The position numbers and the translations under genes were made by a program. From AP-15 sp963700195 (GTDB taxonomy: Bacteria; Pseudomonadota; Alphaproteobacteria; ATCC43930; CGMCC-115725), in assembly GCA_963700195.1 (NCBI GenBank), contig CAVOWQ010000009.1, positions 62,001 to 126,000 of the forward strand: a stretch of DNA of 64,000 nucleotides, written 5' to 3'. Shown here piece by piece: positions 18,453-26,088 of this stretch. Every line of letters begins with the position of its first letter. Within the stretch, counting starts at the first letter, position 1. Below the pieces are notes generated by a model that saw only the letters and a list, made by a program, of their open reading frames with translations, was not told where the DNA came from and made no database searches.

Positions 18453-19591
18453 GTCCCGCTTTCGATGTGGAGAAGCTCGCTGATCCGGTCGGCCGCCTTG
18501 AGGCCGGAGCCGGTCAGCACGGCAACGGTCGTCTGATCCGCGGTGATCGTCCCGTCGGACAGGAGCCTCGTCAGCGCCGCGCCGGCGGTGGCGGCGGTGG
18601 GCTCGACAAAGAGCCCGAGCCGGCCGAGCGCGGCGAGCGCCGGCGCGATCTCCTCTTCGGCGACCGCGACGACGCCCCCTCGCGAGCGGCGCAAGGCCGC
18701 CAAGACCTCGGCGACGCGGACCGGTTTCGGGGTGGCGATCCCGTCGGCGACAGTCGGTTGTGCCGCGAACGGCACAAACCGGTCCGCACCCGCCGACCAG
18801 GCCGCCGCAAAAGCTGCGCAATTCGCCGCCTGGACGGCAAAGAGCCGCGGTCGCGCGGCAATCTCGCCGCCTCTCTCGAGTTCGTCGAAGCCGCGTTCGA
18901 GCCCGAGAATGTTGCTGCCATAGCCGGTCGGAACGAGGATATTGTCGGGAACCCGAAAGCCGAGCTGCTCCCACAATTCGAAGGCGAGGGTCTTGGTGCC
19001 CTCGATAAAGAAAGGTTGCCAGTTGTGGCTGGCGTAAAAGCTTTCGCCGATCGCGGCGAGCGCCGCTTCGGTAACGTCCTGCCGCGTGCCCGGGATCGGC
19101 CGGACATCGGCCCCCGAGGCGGCGATCTGCACCAGCTTGGCACGGGGCGCCGCGGCCGGGACATAGATGCGGCACGGAATCCCCGCTGCCGCTGCGTAGG
19201 TGGCGATCGAGGCGCCGGCATTGCCCGAGGAATCCTCGTGGATCGGCCCGACCCCGACTTCGAGCAAATGATTGAGCATGACCGCCGTGCCGCGGTCCTT
19301 GAAGGACCCGGTCGGCATCTGTGATTCGAGCTTGAAATGGATCTTTGCGCCCTGCCAGTCACGCAGGACGAGCGGTGTCCATCCTTCACCGAGCGAGACG
19401 CGCGGCGCTCCCGACACCGCCAGCGCGGCCGCGTAGCGCCAAAGCGAGGCATTCGTCGTAACAATCTCGCCGCGCCCGAAGCCCCGGCCGGGCGCCAGAT
19501 TGAGGTGACCCCCGCAATCGCACCGCCACAGCGGCCGGTCGGCAGGGTAGACGCGCCCGCAGGCGGGGCAATGATAGCTCGCGATCGTCAT
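18449..19591 (-). CDS. thrC: Threonine synthase-like PLP-dependent enzyme
   Basis: Threonine synthase converts O-phosphohomoserine to threonine using pyridoxal phosphate. The 380-aa product begins with a zinc-ribbon-like segment (YHCPACG then CDCGG), as in the shorter archaeal/actinobacterial-type synthases. It then has the PLP lysine motif GSFKDRG, SSGNAGASIATYAA, and TGYGSN in the phosphate-binding region. The ATG at 19591 was preferred over a TTG five codons upstream. A diverged pyridoxal-dependent lyase such as a threonine dehydratase-like enzyme is the alternative; the zinc ribbon favours thrC. It is coupled to a GNAT gene. Confidence 0.82.
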   Translation of the reverse strand: MTIASYHCPACGRVYPADRPLWRCDCGGHLNLAPGRGFGRGEIVTTNASLWRYAAALAVSGAPRVSLGEGWTPLVLRDWQGAKIHFKLESQMPTGSFKDRGTAVMLNHLLEVGVGPIHEDSSGNAGASIATYAAAAGIPCRIYVPAAAPRAKLVQIAASGADVRPIPGTRQDVTEAALAAIGESFYASHNWQPFFIEGTKTLAFELWEQLGFRVPDNILVPTGYGSNILGLERGFDELERGGEIAARPRLFAVQAANCAAFAAAWSAGADRFVPFAAQPTVADGIATPKPVRVAEVLAALRRSRGGVVAVAEEEIAPALAALGRLGLFVEPTAATAGAALTRLLSDGTITADQTTVAVLTGSGLKAADRISELLHIESGT

Positions 19592-19708
19592 CGTCACAGG
19601 TCCCAATCGGACACGAGGCTAAGCTGAACTCGACCCCGGCCGCCTCTGTTCTCAGCGAGAGGCCCCATGCACAACAGCAGCGGGCCGGCTTCTACGAAGG
19701 AAATGGAC

Positions 19709-20050
19709 ATGGCCCAGGCAAAGGTCACGACGGACCACGACGAGATCCGCAAATGGGCGGAGGCCCGCGGCGGGCGCCCCGCTGCCGTCCGCTCGACGCA
19801 GTCGAAGGACGGCACCGGGATAATCCGCATCGAATTTCCCGACGCCCCGAATGCGAAGGACGACAATCTCGAAGAGATCACCTGGGACGAATTCTTCGAG
19901 AAGTTCGACGAATCGAACCTGGCGCTGCTCTATCAGGAGGAAACCGCGAGCGGCCAGCGCAGCAATTTCAACAAACTCGTCGGCCGTGAAACGGCCGAAG
20001 CCCGCGAGCACGGCGAAAGCCACGCCAGCCGCCATCACGGCAAACGCTGA
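19709..20050 (+). CDS. small conserved acidic protein of unknown function
   Basis: The product is 113 aa. The N-terminal TTDHDEIRKWAEARGGRPA and the central ITWDEFFEKFDESNLALLYQ mark a small family widespread in Alphaproteobacteria. To my knowledge it is often mislabelled a branching enzyme, although the protein is far too short for that. It is very acidic in the middle and ends in a His/Lys/Arg tail. I chose the second of two close ATGs because AAGGAA is six bases upstream of it. Function unknown. Confidence 0.82.
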   Translation: MAQAKVTTDHDEIRKWAEARGGRPAAVRSTQSKDGTGIIRIEFPDAPNAKDDNLEEITWDEFFEKFDESNLALLYQEETASGQRSNFNKLVGRETAEAREHGESHASRHHGKR

Positions 20051-20145
20051 GCATCGCTCTGCGCGCTGGCGACAGCCTCTTACACTGGTCTCCTCCGTTT
20101 GAGTAGTCTCGACCGGCGGGATGGTCGGCCGAGGAGGAAGTCGGA

Positions 20146-21038
20146 GTGGGGCGGGCAACAGTCATCGACGGCGCTGCGGTCGCTGCCGCGCTGCGCCGGC
20201 GCGTCGCCGAGGTCGCGGCGCGCCTGCGCGGTGAGATCGGAACCGCGCCGGGTCTCGCCACCGTCCTGGTCGGAGACGACCCGGCGAGCCAGGTTTATGT
20301 GCGCGCCAAAGGCCGCGCCTGCGCCGGCTCGGAGCTCGCCGCCTTCGACATTCGTTTGCCGAGCGACATTTCGGAAGCGGAGCTCGCCGCCGAGATCGAA
20401 AAGCTGAACCGACGACGACCGCATCGACGGGGTCCTCGTTCAGCTGCCGCTGCCGCGGCAGATCGATCCGCATCGGATCGTGGGTACGATCGACCCGGCC
20501 AAGGATGTGGACGGGTTCCACCCGGTCAATGTCGGGCGGTTGTGGAGCGGGCTTCCGACGATGGTGCCCTGCACGCCGCAAGGCTGTCTGCGCTTGCTGC
20601 GCACGGTGCACCGCGACCTGACCGGGCTCGACGCTGTCGTTCTCGGCCGCTCGAACATCGTCGGAAAACCGCTGGCGGCGTTGCTGATCGCGGCCGATTG
20701 CACGGTCACGGTGATCCACTCCAAGACCCGTGATGCCCGCGAGATCTGCCCGTCGTGCCGACATTCTGATCGCCGCGGCCGGGCAGGCCTGGAATGGTCA
20801 ACGGCCGACTGGGTGAAGCCGGGAGCCACGGTCATCGACGTCGGTATCAGCCCGGCGGCGGATCCCGAAGGACGCAACCGGGTTGTCGGCGACGTCGATT
20901 TTGCCGTCCGTCAGCGCGGTCGCCGGGGCGATTACTCCGGTACCCGGCGGGGTGGGTCCGATGACGATCGCCTGCCTCTTGCTCAACACCTTGCTCGCCG
21001 CCTGCCGCCGCCGCGGTCTGCCCGATCCGGCATTCTGA
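20146..21038 (+). CDS. folD: FolD, methylenetetrahydrofolate dehydrogenase/cyclohydrolase (several frame changes)
   Basis: FolD interconverts methylene-, methenyl- and formyl-tetrahydrofolate. The GTG start has an excellent AGGAGGAAG ribosome site. Conserved pieces appear in order but in changing frames: VGDDPASQVYVRAKGRA, then DGVLVQLPLPRQID, DVDGFHPVNVGRL, PCTPQGC, VLGRSNIVGKPLAALL, VKPGATVIDVGI, GDVDFA and finally PVPGGVGPMTIACLLLNTLL to a TGA. Frame shifts lie near 20409, 20755, 20793, 20805 and 20906. Joined, it is about 297 aa, the normal length. Five shifts in one conserved gene argue for sequence error more than decay. Confidence 0.85.
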
Positions 21039-21133
21039 GCTCGGGCCTTTACTTTTTCTACCGGGCCCGGACGCATCGGGAACACGGTCTTGTTCGTTCT
21101 CGGCTTGATCGACACGCAACGAGGCGAACAGTC

Positions 21134-21696
21134 ATGATGATCAAACGTGCAGCGTGCTTGGCCTTTACGGCCGCTTGCCTGACCGGGATCGCGACCCTGC
21201 CGGCCGCACACGCGCAGACCGGTGACCCAGGTGGGAACTCTGTGGGAGTGCCGGGTCCCAATCCCGGTGGTCCCGGCCTGACCCCGTATACCGGCGGTGT
21301 GCCGGGGGCCACGCAGCCCTATCCGAGTTACCCGACTGCTCCCGGCACTTACGGGGCCACCCAGCCCTATCCGGCTAACCCGCCTGCGCCCACTGCGGCC
21401 GGCACCGGCAACACCGAGATCGTGACCAACGGCCCGCAGGCTTACCCCGCACACCCGCCGGGATGGTCGCCGGAGCAAAACGTCCGCCAAAGCGAGCATT
21501 ACGACCCGGCTGCTGGAAACGGACCGCGCGTTTCGCGAGGCCCGCATGCGCAAGGAGTGCGGCCCGATCACCGATCCACAACTTCACCAAGGCTGTCTCG
21601 ACAGCTTCGCGCAGTACTCGCCTCTGGGCTGGGAACGCATCGGGTTACGGGTCTTCGACGGCATCCGGGCATAACCGGAGCAATTACGGCCGTTGA
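21134..21696 (+). CDS. secreted Pro/Gly-rich protein, tandem paralogue 1 (frame changes)
   Basis: A signal peptide (about residues 1-27, cleavage at HAQ) is followed by a Gly/Pro/Thr/Tyr-rich region with repeated GATQPYP units. A C-terminal domain reads NGPQ, WSPEQNVRQSEHYD, then after a one-base shift near 21505 RLLETDRAFREARMRKECG, PITDP and GCLDSF. A second shift near 21630 gives a tail ending NRSNYGR. The same order of motifs occurs in the next gene. Two cysteines in the C-terminal domain could form a disulfide in the periplasm. I do not recognise the family. Confidence 0.65.
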
Positions 21697-21715
21697 GACG
21701 TCGAGGATCGCCTTA

Positions 21716-21739
21716 GGGCCGCTCCGCTCGGAGCGGCCC
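21716..21739 (+). terminator. GC-rich hairpin after secreted paralogue 1
   Basis: A perfect 11-base stem (GGGCCGCTCCG / CGGAGCGGCCC) with a two-base loop lies 20 bases after the stop. There is no T-run directly behind it; a run of seven T comes about 32 bases later at 21772-21778. It could act as a terminator or an RNA-stabilising stem. Confidence 0.55.
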
Positions 21740-21854
21740 ATCAGGAAGGTACTCTTCCGGTCTGCGTAGGACTTTTTTTGCCACACAGCTTTGCGCGGAA
21801 CAGGGAAAGCTATTCAGGCGTTTTCCACTTGGGGGCAACGCTCAGGAGGGTATT

Positions 21855-22328
21855 ATGCTGAAGACTGCGACGAGCTTAGCCTTCGCAACCGCTGCTTGAC
21901 GGCGGTCGCGACCTGCCCGCTCATGCCCAAACGATGGGGCGGTTCGGCGCCCGGCGCTCAGGCCTACCAGGAAGCACAGCTCCTAATTGGTCGCAGGGCA
22001 ACCCGGCCGGGTCCGACTTGCCCACAGCCCAAACAGGGCCAGTCATCCTCTCCGGCGCGCCATGGGCGGCACCGAGGTCGTAACCAACGGCCCGCAAGGC
22101 TCGCCGCCGTCCAACTGGTCTGCGCAGCAGAATGTCAAGCAGAGCGAACACTATGACAGGCTGCTCGAAACCAGTCGTGGCTTCCGTGAGGCCCGCATGC
22201 GCAGAGAGTGCGGTCCGATCACGGATCCGGAACTCCGTCAACAATGCCTCGCCAGCTTCCATCAGGACGAGCCTTACTCGGGCTCTTCCTCGTCGCGTCG
22301 GCACACGCGCAGCGATTTGGGCCGCTGA
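21855..22328 (+). CDS. secreted protein, tandem paralogue 2 (frame changes)
   Basis: The start MLKTATSLAFATAA has an AGGAGGG ribosome site. After shifts near 21897 and 21915 the signal peptide finishes as LPAHAQ, matching paralogue 1. A polar, Pro/Gly-containing linker follows. After a third shift near 22062 comes the shared domain: GGTEVVTNGPQ, WSAQQNVKQSEHYDRLLET, FREARMRRECGPITDP, CLASF, with a Ser-rich tail ending RSDLGR. The C-terminal domain is far better conserved between the copies than the linker. Function unknown. It could be a real pseudogene, but the intact C-terminal frame argues against that. Confidence 0.6.
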
Positions 22329-22346
22329 TCGCTCGAGCTGAGAATA

Positions 22347-22373
22347 GAGGCCGCCCTCAGCGGGCGGCCTCTT
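22347..22373. terminator. bidirectional terminator between paralogue 2 and rpiA
   Basis: A ten-base stem (GAGGCCGCCC / GGGCGGCCTC) with loop TCAGC is followed by a short T-rich tract. It sits exactly between two convergent genes, the secreted paralogue on plus and rpiA on minus, so it can serve both. Confidence 0.7.
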
Positions 22374-23085
22374 ATCTTGCCGCTCGTGCCCGAGCGGGTG
22401 GCGTCAACACTTCGACCCCGGTCGCCGACGCCACGACCACCATCGAGCTGCGCCCGACAAAGAGCCCGCTTTCGACCGTCCCGACCGTCATCGCGATGTT
22501 TCTTTCAACCTCGCCCGGATCGGTCAGCGGGCCGAACCGGCAATCGAGGATGTAATTGCCGCTGTCGGTGACATAAGGCTGTTCGCCGGCCGTGTAGCGC
22601 CGCTCGGGGATGCAGCCGAGCTTGGCGAGCGCGACCGCGGTCGCTTGCCAGCCGAATTGAGTGACTTCGACCGGCACCGGGGTATGCTCGCCGAGCCGCT
22701 CGACCAGCTTTTCCTGATCGACGACGATTACCAGCCGGCGGCTCGCTGCGGCGACGATCTTCTCGCGCAGCAAGGCGCCTCCGAGCCCCTTGATCAGATC
22801 GAGGGTGCCGAGCTCGACCTCGTCCGCGCCGTCGATCGTCAGATCGAGGCTCTGATATTCGGCAAAGGTTGCGATCGGAATGCCGAGTCCGCGGGCCTGG
22901 GCTGCCGTGCGCTCGGAGGTCGGGATGCCCACCACCCGGAGCCCGGCGGCAACACGCCGCGCCAGCCCCTCGACCACGAAGAAGGCCGTCGATCCGGTTC
23001 CGAGCCCGAGGACCATGCCGTCCTCGACTTCCTCGATGGCGCGCATCGCGGCTGCGCGCTTCAGCTCGTCACGATTGGGGGTCAT
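22372..23085 (-). CDS. rpiA: Ribose-5-phosphate isomerase A
   Basis: RpiA interconverts ribose 5-phosphate and ribulose 5-phosphate in the pentose phosphate pathway. The product is 237 aa. It has GLGTGSTAFFVVEGLA (phosphate loop), PTSERT, the catalytic region DGADEVE, and KGLGGALLREKIVA. The ATG overlaps the pgl stop (ATGA). It is the last gene of the six-gene carbon operon and ends at a strong hairpin. Confidence 0.95.
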   Translation of the reverse strand: MTPNRDELKRAAAMRAIEEVEDGMVLGLGTGSTAFFVVEGLARRVAAGLRVVGIPTSERTAAQARGLGIPIATFAEYQSLDLTIDGADEVELGTLDLIKGLGGALLREKIVAAASRRLVIVVDQEKLVERLGEHTPVPVEVTQFGWQATAVALAKLGCIPERRYTAGEQPYVTDSGNYILDCRFGPLTDPGEVERNIAMTVGTVESGLFVGRSSMVVVASATGVEVLTPPARARAAR

Positions 23086-23807
23086 GGCTGCGGTCGCGCT
23101 GCCTCATCGACAAACCAGATCAGCTCACCGACCGGGCGTATCCGAGCGGCGGGTAATGCCGGATCGCCCGCCAGAGCCCGAGACAGCGTCTCCCGCTTGT
23201 CCGCCCCGGCCACGAGAAAAGCCGTATGCCGGCTGCTCTCGAGCGCCGGGTAGGTCAGGGTGATGCGGGGCTCCGGCCGGCCGCCGATGACTTCGGCAAC
23301 CCATCGATGCCGCTCCTCGAGGACGCTCGTCCCCGGAATCAGCGAGGCAGTGTGCCCGTCCGGCCCCAGCCCGAGGATCTGGATGTCGAAGAGCGGTCGG
23401 GTAGGATCGAGGCTTTCTGAACCGTAATAGGATTTCAGCACCCGCTCATACGCGGCGGCGGCATCCGCCGGCGTGCCGTTCGTGGGGATGCCGTGGATGT
23501 TGCCGGGGGGAACGGGCACTCGCCCGAGCAGCGCGGCGTGCACCATCCCGTAATTGCTGTCCGGGTGGTCCCACGGGACAAAGCGTTCGTCGCCCCAGAA
23601 CCAGTGGATGCGGTCCCAGGGCAGGGTATCGCGATACGGGCTTTCGGCGAGCAGCTGGTAGAGCCGGCGCGGGGTCGAGCCGCCCGACAGGCAGATCGCG
23701 AACCGGTCGCGGCTGGCGGCGGCCAGATCGGTGATCCACCGTGCGGCACGGTGGGCCAAAGCTTCGGGATCCTTGGCCACCTCGACGCTTGCGGGCACTT
23801 GCGACAT
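23082..23807 (-). CDS. pgl: 6-phosphogluconolactonase
   Basis: This enzyme hydrolyses 6-phosphogluconolactone to 6-phosphogluconate, the step after Zwf. The 241-aa product has ICLSGGSTPRRLYQLL, the conserved WDRIHWFWGDERFVP and the ILGLGPDGHTASLIPG signature of the Pgl/NagB family. It sits nine bases after rpe and overlaps rpiA by four. The family also includes glucosamine-6-phosphate deaminases, but the operon with zwf settles the assignment. Confidence 0.95.
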   Translation of the reverse strand: MSQVPASVEVAKDPEALAHRAARWITDLAAASRDRFAICLSGGSTPRRLYQLLAESPYRDTLPWDRIHWFWGDERFVPWDHPDSNYGMVHAALLGRVPVPPGNIHGIPTNGTPADAAAAYERVLKSYYGSESLDPTRPLFDIQILGLGPDGHTASLIPGTSVLEERHRWVAEVIGGRPEPRITLTYPALESSRHTAFLVAGADKRETLSRALAGDPALPAARIRPVGELIWFVDEAARPQP

Positions 23808-23816
23808 TAGTGCTCC

Positions 23817-24494
23817 TTATGAGCGAGGACGCACCGACTTGCGGATCGACGAAATCGCCCGCTCGTAATCCGGCGCGTGAAACACGTGAGATCCCGCGAC
23901 GATGGCGTTTGCCCCGGCGTCGAGGACCTGCCAGGCATTGTCGCCGCTCAACCCGCCATCGACCTCGATGACGGGGTCGAGACCGCGCTCGTCGCACAAG
24001 CGCCGCAGCGCGCGGATCTTGGGCAGCATTTCGGGCAGGAATTGCTGGCCGCCGAACCCCGGATTGACCGTCATGATCAGCACGATGCCGCAGAGGTCGA
24101 GCACATATTCGATCATCGCCAGAGGCGTCGCCGGGTTCAGCACTACGCCTGCGATCTTCCCGAGGTCACGAATCTGCGCCAGGGTCCGGTGCAGATGGAT
24201 CGTCGCGCTCGGCTCGCAATGAACCAGCAGATGATCCGCGCCGGCCCGGGCAAAGTCCTCCACGTAACGCTCGGGCTCGACGATCATCAGATGCACGTCG
24301 ACCGGCTTCGCCGTCGCCCGCCGCACGGCCTCGACGACGACCGGGCCGATCGTCAGGTTGGGAACAAAGCGCCCGTCCATGACGTCGACGTGGATCCAGT
24401 CGGCCCCCGCCGCGTCGACGGCGCGAACCTCCTCGGCGAGCCGGCCGAAATCGGCCGACAGGATCGACGGGGCGACGATGACGGGACGGCTCAT
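23817..24494 (-). CDS. rpe: Ribulose-phosphate 3-epimerase
   Basis: Rpe interconverts ribulose 5-phosphate and xylulose 5-phosphate. The 225-aa TIM-barrel protein shows APSILSADFG, the metal-binding HVDVMDGRFVPNLTIG, DVHLMI and MTVNPGFGGQQF, and ends with the DGGL and GSHVF phosphate-binding segments. All the family's expected motifs are present in one frame. It lies between zwf (17-base gap) and pgl. Confidence 0.96.
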   Translation of the reverse strand: MSRPVIVAPSILSADFGRLAEEVRAVDAAGADWIHVDVMDGRFVPNLTIGPVVVEAVRRATAKPVDVHLMIVEPERYVEDFARAGADHLLVHCEPSATIHLHRTLAQIRDLGKIAGVVLNPATPLAMIEYVLDLCGIVLIMTVNPGFGGQQFLPEMLPKIRALRRLCDERGLDPVIEVDGGLSGDNAWQVLDAGANAIVAGSHVFHAPDYERAISSIRKSVRPRS

Positions 24495-24511
24495 GGATCA
24501 GCCACACGCGG

Positions 24512-26077
24512 TCACGCGATCGGGCGCCATTGCCGGCCGCTGCGCCACAGCAGATTGTCGGCCGCCTCCGGACCGGCGCTGCCCGCCGGGTATATTTCGA
24601 GCGGGACGGTCTTGTCGTTCTGCCACAGATCGAGGATCGGCTGCACAACTTCCCACCCGGCTTCGACCCCGTCGGCCCGGTTGAACAGCATCTGATCGCC
24701 GATCATGCAGTCGTAGACCAAGGTCTCATAGCCGGTCGTCGGCTCGGTGTTGAAGTAATCCTTGTAGGAGAAGTTCATCCGCACACCGCCGAGCGCAATT
24801 TCCGGGCCTGGGATCTTTGCGCCGAATTGCAGCGATGCCCCCTCGTCGGGCTGAATCTGCAGAGCGAGAACATTGGGCGTCAGAATGTCGACCGGAGTGT
24901 CGCGAAACAGCGCAAACGGCGCCTGCTTGAACTGAATTGCGATCTCGGTCGTGCGCCGGGTGAGTCTCTTGCCGGTGCGCAGATAAAACGGCACCCCTGC
25001 CCAGCGCCAATTGTCGATGCCGAGCCGCATTGCGACGTAGGTTTCGGTCATGCTGTCGGGAGCGACGCCAGGCTCCTCCCGATAGGCTTTGACCGGCTGC
25101 CGCCGATGATCCCTGCGCCATACTGCCCGCGCACGCTGTTGCGGCGTACTTCGGCGTCGTCGAGCGGATGCACCGCCTCGAGGACTTTGTGCTTCTCGGT
25201 GCGCACGGCGTCGGCCTCGAAGGAATTCGGCGGCTCCATTGCGGTCAGGCTGAGAAGCTGGAAGACATGGTTCGGCACCATGTCGCGCAACGCGCCGGTC
25301 GCCTCGTAGAATTTGGCGCGCAGCTCGACGCCGACGGTTTCGGCCACGGTGATCTGCACATGGTCGATGTGATCGCGGTTCCAGATCGGCTCGAAGATCC
25401 CGTTGGCGAAGCGCAGTACCATGATGTTCTGGACGGTCTCCTTGCCGAGGAAATGATCCATGCGATAGATCTGCGATTCCGAAAACACCTTGAGGATCTG
25501 AGCGTTCAGCGCTCGGGCGGAAGCGAGATCGCTGCCGAACGGCTTTTCGATGATGACGCGGCGGAAACTGCCGTCTTCTTCCTGCGCGAGGCCGACGGCG
25601 CCGAGCTGTTCGACGATCGTGCCGAACAATTGGCAGGCGACAGCAAGATAAAAAATTGCATTGCCGCCGGTCTGGTGCTCCGCGGCCGTCTTTTCAAGGA
25701 TCTCGTGGAGCCGCGCATAGGTGTCGGACTGGGTCAGGTCGCCGGCGAAATGCGTGATCCGGCTTGCGACAAACTCCCACGCCGCGTCGAACGGCTCGGT
25801 CGCCGGACCCGGACGCCGTATCCGAGACAAAGCTCCTGATCCCCTCGGCCAGATAATCGCGATAGGCTTCGACCGGTTTTGGCGTGCGGTCGACTGCGAT
25901 GATCGCGAATTTTTCGGACAGCAGCTTCGCCTTTGACAGATTATAGATCGCTGGCATCAAGAGTCGCTTCGTCAAATCTCCGCCAGCGCCAAAAATCACC
26001 AATGTGCACGGCGGCGCCTTTGACGCCCGTTGATGTGCTGCCGGGCTTTTCATTCCGTCCTCGACCGGAACGTCCAT
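24512..26077 (-). CDS. zwf: Glucose-6-phosphate 1-dehydrogenase (two frame changes)
   Basis: Zwf oxidises glucose 6-phosphate with NADP, the entry into the oxidative pentose phosphate and Entner-Doudoroff routes. The N-terminus carries the nucleotide-binding LVIFGAGGDLTKRLL. A shift near 25825 leads to the main domain with VIIEKPFGSDL, the active-site RMDHFLGKETVQN and IWNRDHIDHVQI. A second shift near 25105 leads to TETYVAMRLGIDNWRW and the C-terminal half. Joined length is about 521 aa, as expected. It lies between the tal-pgi fusion and rpe. The shifts are probably indel errors. Confidence 0.92.
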
Positions 26078-26088
26078 GCTTCAGGCTC

